NCBI GenBank assembly: GCA_900769765.1
Contig: CAAGHW010000029.1
Span: 1-32,046, forward strand
Reading direction: 5' to 3'
DNA: 32,046 nt
Source: Bacteroidaceae bacterium
GTDB taxonomy: Bacteria; Bacteroidota; Bacteroidia; Bacteroidales; Bacteroidaceae
The first letter of the stretch is position 1. Every line of letters begins with the position of its first letter. The notes beneath the pieces are model-generated. The model was given only the letters and a program-made list of their open reading frames with translations, searched no databases and had not been told where the DNA came from. Shown here one piece after another: positions 7,431-17,532 of the stretch. Position numbers and translations under genes: made by a program.

Positions 7431-10400
7431 TTAGAGAACAATAATCTTTTTACCTTCAGAGGTTACATATATGCCACGCTGAGGTTTTTCAACCACATTA
7501 CCCTTAAGGTCGTAATACTTCACCGACTTTTCTGCTTCCACCTCGTCTATCGAAGTTTCAGCATCTGCACGCAATGGCAATGTCGACTCAGCGGTTTCTG
7601 CGGTGTAGTATGCTGTATTTGCTGTGAGATAGCCTGAATTCGCAACTCTCTTCACCATCTCTTTACCGTCGATTGTAAATATATTGCTACCAGATACCGA
7701 AACCGATTTCAGCACACCTGTCAAGGCATTTTCACCTTCATAAGCATCAAATTTACCGCCTACGCCAATGGTATATTCGCCGTTACTTGCTGCAAGGATT
7801 ACCGGAACTGCCTCTGCAACAACCTTTGAGCCATACTCTTTTACAGGCACATATGTAATGCCGTCGGCATCCTGTGCCACACCATCAGCAACGTATGCCT
7901 CAACACCTTCGGGCAAGTTCATTGCAAACGGCACGCATACACCCAGATACTCATTGATTGTCAAAGAGACCTCTTCAACAGGTTCAATATACCACAGTGA
8001 AGCCTCGGCATTGTTTGTCCAGGGCACAAGACGGGTGTTGTCACCGGCAAGGTGCAAGCCTGTATGACCACCTGTATTGTTCTGACAGATGATAGAGCTC
8101 AAACCTGCTGTGGTACTGCTGATTTTCCACTTACCTGCAGCCGAATTGTCTGTTGTTACAACAGGCTGTGTCTCATTGGCACCAAGAGGGCCGAGCATAT
8201 ACTGATAGTTTCCGTTGTAGAGATAGAACTCCTTATCATTGCCTGTCGGGAGGAATGTGAACAACTGGTCTGCATCTGCAATATCTGATATAGCAGTAGA
8301 AACACGGCTTGCCTCAGGATTCAAATACAATGTAGAATTGCTGCGTTCATAGTTACGGATACGATACCACTTGCCTGCCTCAACCTCCAAAGTAGGCAAA
8401 CCTGCTATAGCCGCATTGATAGCCTCGTATGCTTCGTATGAAGGAGCAGTCTTATAGACATCGACATACTCTGCAAGCTCATCTATCGCCTTCTGGGACG
8501 CACAACCTACGTATGTACCACCTGCAAGACCTTCTGTCTTTGATTCTATGCCGGCTGCAACGACTTCCTCGTGGTTTGCAGTTGCGTCATATACGTATGC
8601 ACTGTCTGTGATATACTCAATACTATAGTTCTTATAGACGATTGTATAACCGCCGCCGCTTGTACCGTAAGTATCCTCTTCGTACAGGAATCCGATGTTG
8701 TTGTCGTGCTGCAATGTCATTGTAGAGTATGCACCGGCAACATAGCTCGACTGGTGACGACCGTCCCAGTTGGCAGCAAGAGCATCTGGAGTAACGAAAT
8801 CGGCAAGTGTCTCGAGTTCCTTATAATAGATACCCACATTTGCACGGCCTGAGCCGAGAGGTACAGACTGAAGGGCGAGGAACATCTTCTTGTCGTCAGC
8901 CTTACGCTTTACAGGCACACACATAATCTCGCCGTTGGTAGAGTTGCTTACAGCTATTGTACCGTTGTTCGAAGCATTGGAGTATTTCGATGTGCCCCAA
9001 GAACCCTCTGCCTGTTCAGCATCGGTATAAGAGAATATGTTATAGATACGTCCGCCGCTTGTTCTTGAGCTGATGACTACAGAACCGTCGGGAAGCTCAT
9101 CGGCCTTCGGTTCGTCACCGCCACTTGGAATAGGCGAAACCTCACCACCGCCAAGAACAGTCCAAGTTTCGCCGAAGTTATCGCTGTAAAGCACAAAGTT
9201 TACGTGAGATCCGTTAACGTCCTTTACAAGAATCGCGCAATAGATACGGTAGTAGTCACCGACCTTGATATATTTACTCTGTGAAATCTTACCGGAACCG
9301 ACAAACATAGCACGTACTGGGCCATAAGGTGTATTGTCGAACTGTGAGTATATCGACTCTGAACGGTCAACAGGGGTACTCCAAGTCTCGCCGCAGTCCT
9401 CGCTATAGAAGTGTGCGATACCCTGGTGGTTGTTGCGCTGTCCGTTGGGGAATGATACATTTCCTGAACAGCTGATTACAAGTACACGGTCGCTCTCGCA
9501 GTCAGCCACGATACATGGGTCACCGAAGCCCACATACATATCGTTGTTTGATGCATCAATACCTGCTGCACCTTTACCCTGGATGATATCGAAAATCTCA
9601 CCCCATGTTTCACCATTATCCTTACTTATGCGCGCACGCAAGTCGATACGACCGTTTGTCGCCATACCGATGTCGGCGCGGCTGTGACGATAATCGGCAA
9701 CAGCAATGATATTACCGTTCTTTGCAGTTGCAATGGCAGGAATACGGTAAGGGATAGCACCTGTTGTAAGAGTAGGGAATACATCGAACGCAGGCTCCGG
9801 AATGCGGATGTCGAGTCCCATGTGAACCACAAAGTTCGAGAATGTGATACCCTTGTTTGCACCGCTCTGTGTGAAATACACAGTACGTGCAGGCTCGGCA
9901 ACATCAACAGTAAGGTGTTGTGTTGTAGCCGACGATGTGTAGCTGCGGCCATCGGCAGCGATTGTCAGTGTGTAGCTGCCATCGTTATCGGTATTCACAT
10001 AATCGAAACTGTATCCCTTGATTACAAGACCTTCGGGAGCTGTAAGTGTGTAGCTACAGGTACCTGACTGACCTGAATAACCGGCAATGTAGTTACCCGA
10101 TGTTGTCATATTGTTGGCATTTGCAGAAAGCGAGAAACCGGCAAGTTCGCTGCTCTCCCACTTTGAGTGCCAGGTACCGTTTGCGTTGCTTGCAGTAAAT
10201 GAACCGGCAGAAACAAGAATCTCAACCGATGTCTCGGCTGCTGTGACTACGATTGTAGAACCTGCATCGGCGCCTTCGGCCCAGAAAGCAAGTTTGCCGA
10301 GACCGCCAAAATCGTTTACAGCATAGTTTGTGCCGTGTATGCGCATGAAATAGCCGTTTACGTTGGCAATCTTGTCTGATGCGGCAAAGTCCCAACGGCC

Positions 10401-10799
10401 TACATAACCTTCGGGAAGGTTGGCAGCGTCCTGCATAATGGGGTAAGTAGAACCACCAGTGCCACCGTAGCCGGAAATCGCGCTCATTGTTGTCTTTGAC
10501 GCAAGCACTTTTGCAGGACCGGCTTGCTTGTTATATACAGCATAACCATCTGTTGCATTACCGACAAAGCACCAAAGTTCGTCGTCATTGCCCTTTGGGG
10601 TTGAAACACCAAGAGCAATGTGGTCGGCACCGGCATTGTCCTTAATCAACTTTGCACCCTCTCCAATTCCCATAGTGTACCATGTAGTACCCTGGGCGAA
10701 CTCACCATTCTCAATGGTAGTTACCTTGAAAGGCACCTGTGCCCACGCACTTGCCACAGCAAATAACGAAAGCATAGAAAAAAGTAGAGATTTTCTCAT
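7431..10799 (-). CDS. Secreted multidomain sialidase (BNR/Asp-box neuraminidase, GH33 type)
   Basis: The enzyme should release terminal sialic acids from host glycans. The 1122-residue product has a signal peptide (1-20, ending ASAWAQ) and about 320 residues of N-terminal accessory domains. The six-bladed sialidase propeller starts at about 340. YRIP at 351-354 gives the first catalytic arginine, and RHSRAD at 371-376 the likely acid/base Asp. Asp boxes lie at 392-399 (SKDNGETW), 466-473 and 539-546. ELPDGSVVISSR at about 568-579 and AYSTMTL with the likely nucleophile Y691 complete the site. C-terminal accessory domains follow, then a YDLKG...RGIYV...GKK tail resembling secretion or sorting tails in Bacteroidales. 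Residues 205-330 resemble the small secreted protein at 17.6 kb. A TATATTTG box lies about 68 bases upstream. Confidence 0.94.
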   Translation of the reverse strand: MRKSLLFSMLSLFAVASAWAQVPFKVTTIENGEFAQGTTWYTMGIGEGAKLIKDNAGADHIALGVSTPKGNDDELWCFVGNATDGYAVYNKQAGPAKVLASKTTMSAISGYGGTGGSTYPIMQDAANLPEGYVGRWDFAASDKIANVNGYFMRIHGTNYAVNDFGGLGKLAFWAEGADAGSTIVVTAAETSVEILVSAGSFTASNANGTWHSKWESSELAGFSLSANANNMTTSGNYIAGYSGQSGTCSYTLTAPEGLVIKGYSFDYVNTDNDGSYTLTIAADGRSYTSSATTQHLTVDVAEPARTVYFTQSGANKGITFSNFVVHMGLDIRIPEPAFDVFPTLTTGAIPYRIPAIATAKNGNIIAVADYRHSRADIGMATNGRIDLRARISKDNGETWGEIFDIIQGKGAAGIDASNNDMYVGFGDPCIVADCESDRVLVISCSGNVSFPNGQRNNHQGIAHFYSEDCGETWSTPVDRSESIYSQFDNTPYGPVRAMFVGSGKISQSKYIKVGDYYRIYCAILVKDVNGSHVNFVLYSDNFGETWTVLGGGEVSPIPSGGDEPKADELPDGSVVISSRTSGGRIYNIFSYTDAEQAEGSWGTSKYSNASNNGTIAVSNSTNGEIMCVPVKRKADDKKMFLALQSVPLGSGRANVGIYYKELETLADFVTPDALAANWDGRHQSSYVAGAYSTMTLQHDNNIGFLYEEDTYGTSGGGYTIVYKNYSIEYITDSAYVYDATANHEEVVAAGIESKTEGLAGGTYVGCASQKAIDELAEYVDVYKTAPSYEAYEAINAAIAGLPTLEVEAGKWYRIRNYERSNSTLYLNPEASRVSTAISDIADADQLFTFLPTGNDKEFYLYNGNYQYMLGPLGANETQPVVTTDNSAAGKWKISSTTAGLSSIICQNNTGGHTGLHLAGDNTRLVPWTNNAEASLWYIEPVEEVSLTINEYLGVCVPFAMNLPEGVEAYVADGVAQDADGITYVPVKEYGSKVVAEAVPVILAASNGEYTIGVGGKFDAYEGENALTGVLKSVSVSGSNIFTIDGKEMVKRVANSGYLTANTAYYTAETAESTLPLRADAETSIDEVEAEKSVKYYDLKGNVVEKPQRGIYVTSEGKKIIVL

Positions 10800-10866
10800 A
10801 GAATTAATATTAAAGTTAGCAATAAAATTTCTGTTCCATATTTGCCCATAAAATGGGAATTTGGCA

Positions 10867-10874
10867 CAAATATA
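10867..10874 (-). promoter_or_regulatory. Possible -7 box of the sialidase promoter
   Basis: TATATTTG on the minus strand matches TAnnTTTG and would give a leader of about 60 bases. No TTTG sits at the expected distance upstream. A short inverted repeat, CCCAT-AAA-ATGGG at 10845-10857, lies in the predicted leader and could be an operator or RNA hairpin. Confidence 0.35.
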
Positions 10875-10907
10875 TTACAATTTATTATATTTATAAATAA
10901 AAAACAG

Positions 10908-10944
10908 AAAAAAGCGATGAAACTTCATCAGAAGTCATCATCGC
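10908..10944 (-). terminator. Intrinsic terminator of mutS2
   Basis: An interrupted hairpin with a GCGATGA / TCATCGC base stem and an inner ACTT/AAGT pairing is followed on the minus-strand transcript by a run of six T. It lies 33 bases after the mutS2 stop codon. Confidence 0.75.
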
Positions 10945-10976
10945 CCAAACATTGTAAATAGAGAGTAAAATCTTAC

Positions 10977-13496
10977 TTATTCCAATTCTATCACCGTTAT
11001 TCCCGCACCACCGAACTGCACATGTTCATCGTGAAAATTCCTCACAAACGGCAACGTGCTAAGATACTGCCGCACGAGAGTACGCAGTATTCCATTACCC
11101 GTGCCATGCAACACACGCAGATGATGGGCATTGCACACCACAGCATCATCAATGAAATATCCCACCGCCTGCACAGCCTCCTCGCCACGCATTCCGCGTA
11201 TATCCAAATCGGCACTGAAATTCAGGCGTTTCTGATGCAGCTGTTCTTGAGTCTCCGATGTAAGGAACGACACTTTACGCACCTCCTCTTTGGGTGCTTC
11301 GGCGAGCTGCAGCCTGTCAAGCGAAATTATTGATTTTATTGCACCGAAACTGACCACGGCACCGGCTTTTTTAATCTCAATGACCTTACCTACTGCCTGC
11401 TGACCGGCTATGCGCACAAACATCCCCGGTTCTATATTATAGCGTTTTGGTTCAGGCTCCTTACGGCCGCCTGCGCCACCATGCTGCACTGTGTCGCCTT
11501 TATCCTTTTTACCGTTCTTTTTCCGCTCTTGACGCGCAAGAATTCTGGCCATTTCGCGGTCGGTTTTCATCTGTTGTTTCTGACGCGCAAGCTCTTCTAT
11601 CTGCTTGCTGAAATCACTAAGTTCCTGACGCGCCTGACGTGTCTTTTCCTTTTCGGCCTTCGCCTCTACAATGGCACGTATTGTATTCTCTATCTTTGCA
11701 TTGGCCTCGCGCAACAGACGTTCAGCCTCCTCGCGTGCCTCCTTTATTATCTGCTTGCGTGTCTTTTTCAGGTCATCGCTCGACTCCTGCACCTTCCCGA
11801 GCATCTCATCGAGTTCTTTCTCTTTCTGATGCACATTCTTTCGCTTGCTCTCCCAATAGCGTTTATCGCGCACAATATCCTGCAGATACTTGTCCGACTG
11901 GATATAGTCGCTGCCCACTATCTGCGATGCATCGTTTATAACCTCTTCGGGCAAGCCTATCTTGCGGGCAATCTCCACGGCAAACGAACTGCCGGGATTG
12001 CCTATCTGCAACTGGAAAAGCGGACGCATCTCGCCCCTATCATAAAGCATTGCTCCATTGACAATACCAGGAGTAGAGTCGGCAAAATGTTTAAGATTCT
12101 GATAGTGTGTCGTAATGATGCCGAATGCCTTGCGTTCGTTGAAACGCTTGAGCAGAGCTTCGGCTATCGCAGCACCTATAAGCGGCTCCGTTCCGCCACC
12201 GAACTCATCGATAAGAATCAACGATGCCTTATCGCAATTCTTCAGAGTGTGCTTCATATTCAGCAGGTGGCTCGAATATGTACTGAGGTCATCTTCAATA
12301 CTTTGTTGGTCACCAATGTCAATGAAAAGGCTTTTAAAGAGACCGGCACGGCTACGTTCGTGTACGGGAATTAGCATTCCGCACTGTAACATATACTGCA
12401 ACAGACCGGCTGTTTTAAGACACACCGACTTACCGCCGGCGTTAGGACCCGAAATAATCAATAGCCTGCGTTCGCCGTCAAGAGCAATATCAAGCGGAGA
12501 CATTCTGCGCCCATGTCTTTGTAAAGATTTTTCAAGCAACGGATGATATGCGGCACCCCAATCAATCATGGGCCGGTCGCATAGCGACGGCTTTATGGCA
12601 TTGAACTCTATCGCAAGCTCTGCCTTTGCACGGATAAAGTCCATTTCACCGAGAAAATCGTATGCCTGCAACAGTTGTGGCACCTGCGGACGCAATTCCT
12701 GGGAAAAAGCAGAGAGTATCGCTATTATCTCACGTTTCTCTTCGGCTTCGAGCTCGCGAATCCTGTTGTTTGCCTCAACCACCTCTGCAGGCTCAATAAA
12801 GACTGTTTTTCCACTCGCCGATTCGTCGTGCACTATACCGCCCATCTTACGTTTGAGAGCAGGAGCGACAGGTATCACCAAGCGGCCGTCGCGCATGGTT
12901 GGCGATGCGTCCTTTTCTACAAGACCATCGGCTTGGGCACGGCGCAATATATTGTTGAGCGTACGCGAAATACCGCTCGAAGTACGCACAAGCTCGCTGC
13001 GGATTCGAGCAAGAGCCGGTGACGCGCTGTCTTTCACAGAACCGAACTTGTCGATGATGGCATCGATATCCCTGATTATACGTGGGAAAGCCTCAACCTC
13101 CCCTGCAAGTTTCCGCAACGAAGGATAAAGGGAGTTATCCTCATCGGCATTACCGTCGCCCTGCTTGCGCAGAATTGAGAGTATGCGACCTATGGTATCG
13201 AGCGAACGACGCAGAGAGTGAAGCTCATCGGCACTCATATACATACCCTCGATGCGTATACGCTGCAACGGCTCGCGGACATCGAAATAGTAATCATTCG
13301 GGAATGCATCCTCAAGTTGAAGAATACGCACGAACTCCACCACCTCATCGAGGCGGGTGTCCACAGCTGCAAAATCGGTAATGAACTGCATGTCATCGAC
13401 ACGTTCACGCCCCAAGCCGCTCAGGCATTTCTCCTTGAGCATCTGGCGTACGGCATCGAACTCTATTCGTGTTTCAAAATTCTGAGGATATATCAT
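10977..13496 (-). CDS. mutS2: Endonuclease MutS2 (recombination / ribosome-rescue ATPase)
   Basis: MutS2 proteins are MutS-like ATPases without mismatch recognition. They suppress recombination in some bacteria, and in Bacillus act in rescue of collided ribosomes. The 839-residue product lacks the MutS N-terminal mismatch-binding domain. It has the core and clamp helices, Walker A in SGPNAGGKS, Walker B in LILIDEFGGGTEP, the MutS signature ITTHYQNLK, and a long charged coiled coil at about 510-640. It ends in a Smr nuclease domain (LDIRGMRGEEA, RVLHGTGNGILR). Length and order are normal. The gene stands between two glycan-degrading enzymes but has no functional link to them. The start is the ATG at 13496. 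Confidence 0.97.
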   Translation of the reverse strand: MIYPQNFETRIEFDAVRQMLKEKCLSGLGRERVDDMQFITDFAAVDTRLDEVVEFVRILQLEDAFPNDYYFDVREPLQRIRIEGMYMSADELHSLRRSLDTIGRILSILRKQGDGNADEDNSLYPSLRKLAGEVEAFPRIIRDIDAIIDKFGSVKDSASPALARIRSELVRTSSGISRTLNNILRRAQADGLVEKDASPTMRDGRLVIPVAPALKRKMGGIVHDESASGKTVFIEPAEVVEANNRIRELEAEEKREIIAILSAFSQELRPQVPQLLQAYDFLGEMDFIRAKAELAIEFNAIKPSLCDRPMIDWGAAYHPLLEKSLQRHGRRMSPLDIALDGERRLLIISGPNAGGKSVCLKTAGLLQYMLQCGMLIPVHERSRAGLFKSLFIDIGDQQSIEDDLSTYSSHLLNMKHTLKNCDKASLILIDEFGGGTEPLIGAAIAEALLKRFNERKAFGIITTHYQNLKHFADSTPGIVNGAMLYDRGEMRPLFQLQIGNPGSSFAVEIARKIGLPEEVINDASQIVGSDYIQSDKYLQDIVRDKRYWESKRKNVHQKEKELDEMLGKVQESSDDLKKTRKQIIKEAREEAERLLREANAKIENTIRAIVEAKAEKEKTRQARQELSDFSKQIEELARQKQQMKTDREMARILARQERKKNGKKDKGDTVQHGGAGGRKEPEPKRYNIEPGMFVRIAGQQAVGKVIEIKKAGAVVSFGAIKSIISLDRLQLAEAPKEEVRKVSFLTSETQEQLHQKRLNFSADLDIRGMRGEEAVQAVGYFIDDAVVCNAHHLRVLHGTGNGILRTLVRQYLSTLPFVRNFHDEHVQFGGAGITVIELE

Positions 13497-13610
13497 CGTT
13501 TCAACAGTTTCGGAGCGCGAAGATACATCAAATTCGGCTTAAACAGAAAGGGTTTTGAGTTTTTTCCAAAAATTAATGCTGAATATAATTATAATATATA
13601 ATTAATTTTA

Positions 13611-13618
13611 TAATTTTG
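13611..13618 (+). promoter_or_regulatory. Possible -7 box of the GH31 promoter
   Basis: TAATTTTG matches TAnnTTTG and would give a leader of about 80 bases before the ATG at 13703. The surrounding DNA at 13570-13620 is extremely AT-rich, and no TTTG sits at the expected upstream distance, so the match could be chance. Confidence 0.35.
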
Positions 13619-13702
13619 CATAATTGTGTGATTTTGGCCCAAAAGAGCACAGACATAAGACAAGAAACAGAACCAATAACATAATAAACTCAAACACCAA
13701 TT

Positions 13703-16700
13703 ATGAAATTTACTAAGAAAAGTTTGAATGCAATTCTTGTGTCAGCAGCACTTCTGACAGCAGGTATTGCTCCGACACAAGCTGTCGCAGACAACATGAC
13801 AGTCAAGGCTGTCAAGCAGATTAACCCCACAGCAGTGGAGTTACGTCTTGACAACAACCAAAGAATGACTATCGATTTCTACGGGGAAAACATCTTCCGT
13901 CTGTTCCAGGACAACAACGGCGGTATCCTGCGCGACCCGTTCGCGACCCCCGAAGCAAAGATTCTTGTAAACAACCCACGCAAGGAGGTTACAAGCATCG
14001 ACATCAAGGAATGCGACAAGGCTTACACAATCAAGACTTCACAGATTGAGGTTGCCGTATGCAAGAAAAGCGGCTTGATGAAGGTTACCGACCTTACCAC
14101 AGACAAGGTTGTCATAGAGGAGACAGCTCCTGTCCTTTTCAAGAACGCAAAGACCACAATCACACTCAAGGGCAACGAGGGTGAATTCTTCTACGGTGGC
14201 GGTGTACAGAACGGCCGTTTCTCACACGCAGGCAAGGTTATCGATATCGAGAACCAGAACAGCTGGACCGACGGCGGTGTGGCATCACCCGCTCCTTTCT
14301 TCTGGTCAACCAACGGCTACGGTTTCATGTGGCACACATTCCGCAAGGGTGAATATGACTTTGCAGCTACAGAGCCGGGCACAGTCACATTGATGCACGA
14401 AGCCGATTACCTCGATGTATTCTTTATGGTAAACAACGACGGTGTCGCTTTGCTCAACGACTTCTATCAGCTGACAGGTAACCCTGTTCTGATGCCAAAG
14501 TTCGGTTTCTACATGGGACACCTCAACGCATATAACCGCGACTATTGGACACCAAGCACCGACGGCAACGGCATGCTCTACGAGGACGGCAAGCGTTACA
14601 AGGAGAGCCAGACCGACAACGGCGGCACCAAGGAGTCACTCAATGGCGAGAAGAACAACTATCAGTTCTCGGCACGTGCTGCCGTTGACCGTTACCTCTC
14701 ACAGGACATGCCTCTCGGCTGGTTCCTTCCTAACGACGGATACGGTGCAGGTTACGGACAGACAGAGACACTTGACGGTAACATACAGAACTTGAAGGAG
14801 TTCGGCGACTATGCACGCGAGAACGGTGTAGAGATCGGTTTGTGGACAGAGTCAAACCTGCACCCACGCGAGGGCATCAGCGCACTTTTGCAGCGCGACC
14901 TTGTAAAGGAGGTTCGTGACGCAGGCGTACGCGTTCTCAAGACCGACGTTGCATGGGTTGGTGCAGGTTACTCATTCGGCCTCAACGGTGTAACAGACGC
15001 TGCAGGCATCATGACATACTACGGAAACAATGCCCGTCCTTTCATCATTTCACTCGACGGTTGGGCAGGTACACAGCGTTACGCTACAATATGGAGCGGT
15101 GACCAGACCGGTGGCGAGTGGGAATACATCCGTTTCCACATCCCGACATTCATTGGCTCGGGACTTTCAGGACAGCCTAACATCACATCGGACGTTGACG
15201 GTATCTTCGGCGGTAAGAATGTTCCTGTATTTGTACGCGAATACCAGTGGAAGACATATACTCCGATGATGCTCAACATGGACGGTTGGGGTGCCAACGA
15301 AAAATACCCACACGCTCTTGGCGAGCCTGCTACATCTATCAACCGTACATACATGAAGATGAAGTCGGAGCTTATCCCTTACACATACAGCATCGCACGC
15401 GAGGCTGTTGACGGCAAGCCAATGATTCGCGCAATGTTCCTCGAGGACGAAGCAAACGAGTTTACAATGGGTACAGCCACACGCTATCAGTATATGTATG
15501 GTCCAAGCCTGCTTGTTGCTCCTATCTATCAGAACACAGCTATGGATGCACAGGGCAACGACATCCGCAACAACATCTACTTGCCACAGGGTACATGGTA
15601 CGACTGGTTCACAGGCGAGAAGTATGAAGGCGGCCGCATCATCAACAACTTCGACACTCCGCTATGGAAACTTCCTGTATTCGTAAAGGCTGGTGCCATA
15701 ATTCCAATGGCTAACCCCAACAACAATGTCAAGGACATCGACAAGTCATTGCGTATATACGAGGTATACCCTGCAGGCAGCACCTCATTCACAGAGTATG
15801 ACGACGACGGTGTGACAGAGCTTTACCGTTGCGGTGCATACACTACAACACTCATTGAGCAGAGCCTTGCAAACGGCAATGTAACAATCACCGTTAATCC
15901 TACAGAGGGCAACTTCAACGGTTTTGTAAAAGAGAAGGCAACCATTTTCAAGGTTAACGCAAGCGCACAGCCAAAGAAAATCACAGCAAAGGTTGGCAAG
16001 AAGAGCATCAAGTTGACAGAGGTTGCATCAATCGAAGAGTTCAACAACGGCGAGAACGTATGGTTCTACGATGCACAGCCTAACCTCAACCGCTTCGCCA
16101 CAGCAGGCAGCGAGTTCGAGAAGGTAGAGATGATAAAGAACCCTGTAATTATGGTCAAGGTTGCAAAGAGCGATGTAACAGCAAACGCAACCGTATTGAA
16201 CATCAAGGGTTATGAGTTCAACATCGAAAGCGACCTGCTTGCAAGCACAGGCGCTCTCGAAGCACCAAAGGCAACAGTAACCGACGAGAACTGTCAGGCA
16301 TACACAATCACTCCTACATGGAACGAGGTTGCTAATGCCGACTACTATGAGATATTGTTCAACGGCCGCATCTACAGCACAATCAAGGGCACAAGCCTGT
16401 TGTTCGAGGACCTTACACCTGTAACAGACTATGCATTCGCTGTACGCGCCGTAAACAAGGATGGCGTATCGGAGTGGTGCGAAATAAACACAACAACAAA
16501 GAGCAATCCGCTCGAGTGGGCCATCACAGGCATCACTGCTGCAACAAGCTGTCCTAACCAGGGTGGCCAGGGTACAAACAGACTCTTCGACTTTGACGAG
16601 GGCAACATCTGGCACACAGCATGGAGCGGCAACGCTGTTCCATTCGAGATGGTTATAGACCTCAACGGTCTTTCTACTCTCGACAAGCTCCACTATCTAT

Positions 16701-17527
16701 GCCGTGAGGATGCCGGCAACGGTACAATCACAAAGGCAACACTCTGTTACAGCACAAACAAGGAGACATGGAGCGAGCCAATGGATATCAAGTGGGAGCG
16801 CAACGGCGAGACCAAGATTCTGACATTCGACAACAAGCCAAAGGCACGTTACATAAAGATTAACGTAACAGAGGCTGTCGGAAACTTCGGTTCAGGCCGC
16901 GAGATGTACATCTTCAAGGTTCCCGGCACAGAGACATACCTGTCGGGTGACATCAACAAGGACAAGAAGGTTGATGAGAACGACTTGACATCATACCTCA
17001 ACTACACCGGCTTGCGCAAGAGCGACAGCGACTTCGAGTACATCAGCATAGGTGACATCAACGAGAACGGTCTCATCGATGCTTATGACATCTCAACAGC
17101 TGCGACACGCATCGGTGACGGCGTTTATGAAAAGCCTGAGAACAAGGTTGCAGGCTCACTCGGCATCGAAGCAGACAAGAAGAGCTACAAGGCTGGCGAA
17201 GAGGTTGTCATCACCGTTAAGGGTAAGGCTCTTGCCAATGTGAACGCATTGAGCATCGCACTCCCCTATGACGTAAATGAATATGAGTATGTAGGTATTG
17301 AAGCACTCAATGTTGCCGGCATGAGCAACTACAGCAAGAACCGCTTGCACAGCAACGGCAACACAGCTGTTTATCCTACATTCGTGAACGAGGGCAACCG
17401 CGTGACATTGAACGGCGATGTCGAGATTGCAAAGATTACACTCAAAGCAAAGAAGAACATCAAGTTCAACATCAAGGCTGTTGACGGCATCATTGTTGAC
17501 AAACACTTGAACACCATCAAATTCTAA
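13703..17527 (+). CDS. Secreted multidomain GH31 glycoside hydrolase with dockerin and cohesin-like modules
   Basis: GH31 enzymes are retaining alpha-glycosidases. The 1274-residue product has a signal peptide (about 1-29) and a GH31 N-terminal beta-sandwich (about 35-250). The catalytic barrel is at about 265-620, with likely nucleophile D415 (LKTDVAWVG) and acid/base D467 (WSGDQTGGEW). A C-terminal beta-sandwich follows, then FN3 (about 850-935), F5/8C/CBM32-like (about 937-1078), a type I dockerin-like pair of calcium loops (GDINKDKKVDENDL and GDINENGLIDAYDI, about 1083-1141) and a cohesin-like beta-domain to the end. The classical WxDMNE nucleophile motif is absent; the DGWAGTQRY segment suggests the group containing GH31 alpha-N-acetylgalactosaminidases (inference). 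Codon use is strongly biased to C-ending codons, unlike its neighbours. Confidence 0.92.
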   Translation: MKFTKKSLNAILVSAALLTAGIAPTQAVADNMTVKAVKQINPTAVELRLDNNQRMTIDFYGENIFRLFQDNNGGILRDPFATPEAKILVNNPRKEVTSIDIKECDKAYTIKTSQIEVAVCKKSGLMKVTDLTTDKVVIEETAPVLFKNAKTTITLKGNEGEFFYGGGVQNGRFSHAGKVIDIENQNSWTDGGVASPAPFFWSTNGYGFMWHTFRKGEYDFAATEPGTVTLMHEADYLDVFFMVNNDGVALLNDFYQLTGNPVLMPKFGFYMGHLNAYNRDYWTPSTDGNGMLYEDGKRYKESQTDNGGTKESLNGEKNNYQFSARAAVDRYLSQDMPLGWFLPNDGYGAGYGQTETLDGNIQNLKEFGDYARENGVEIGLWTESNLHPREGISALLQRDLVKEVRDAGVRVLKTDVAWVGAGYSFGLNGVTDAAGIMTYYGNNARPFIISLDGWAGTQRYATIWSGDQTGGEWEYIRFHIPTFIGSGLSGQPNITSDVDGIFGGKNVPVFVREYQWKTYTPMMLNMDGWGANEKYPHALGEPATSINRTYMKMKSELIPYTYSIAREAVDGKPMIRAMFLEDEANEFTMGTATRYQYMYGPSLLVAPIYQNTAMDAQGNDIRNNIYLPQGTWYDWFTGEKYEGGRIINNFDTPLWKLPVFVKAGAIIPMANPNNNVKDIDKSLRIYEVYPAGSTSFTEYDDDGVTELYRCGAYTTTLIEQSLANGNVTITVNPTEGNFNGFVKEKATIFKVNASAQPKKITAKVGKKSIKLTEVASIEEFNNGENVWFYDAQPNLNRFATAGSEFEKVEMIKNPVIMVKVAKSDVTANATVLNIKGYEFNIESDLLASTGALEAPKATVTDENCQAYTITPTWNEVANADYYEILFNGRIYSTIKGTSLLFEDLTPVTDYAFAVRAVNKDGVSEWCEINTTTKSNPLEWAITGITAATSCPNQGGQGTNRLFDFDEGNIWHTAWSGNAVPFEMVIDLNGLSTLDKLHYLCREDAGNGTITKATLCYSTNKETWSEPMDIKWERNGETKILTFDNKPKARYIKINVTEAVGNFGSGREMYIFKVPGTETYLSGDINKDKKVDENDLTSYLNYTGLRKSDSDFEYISIGDINENGLIDAYDISTAATRIGDGVYEKPENKVAGSLGIEADKKSYKAGEEVVITVKGKALANVNALSIALPYDVNEYEYVGIEALNVAGMSNYSKNRLHSNGNTAVYPTFVNEGNRVTLNGDVEIAKITLKAKKNIKFNIKAVDGIIVDKHLNTIKF

Positions 17528-17532
17528 AATCA

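Noticed and set aside
11481..12374. 297-codon open frame on the plus strand
   Set aside because: Antisense to mutS2, including the Walker A region; a shadow of a conserved gene.
16028..16693. 221-codon open frame on the minus strand, very Cys- and Val-rich
   Set aside because: Antisense to the FN3 and F5/8C part of the GH31 gene; its odd composition follows from the strong codon bias of the real gene.
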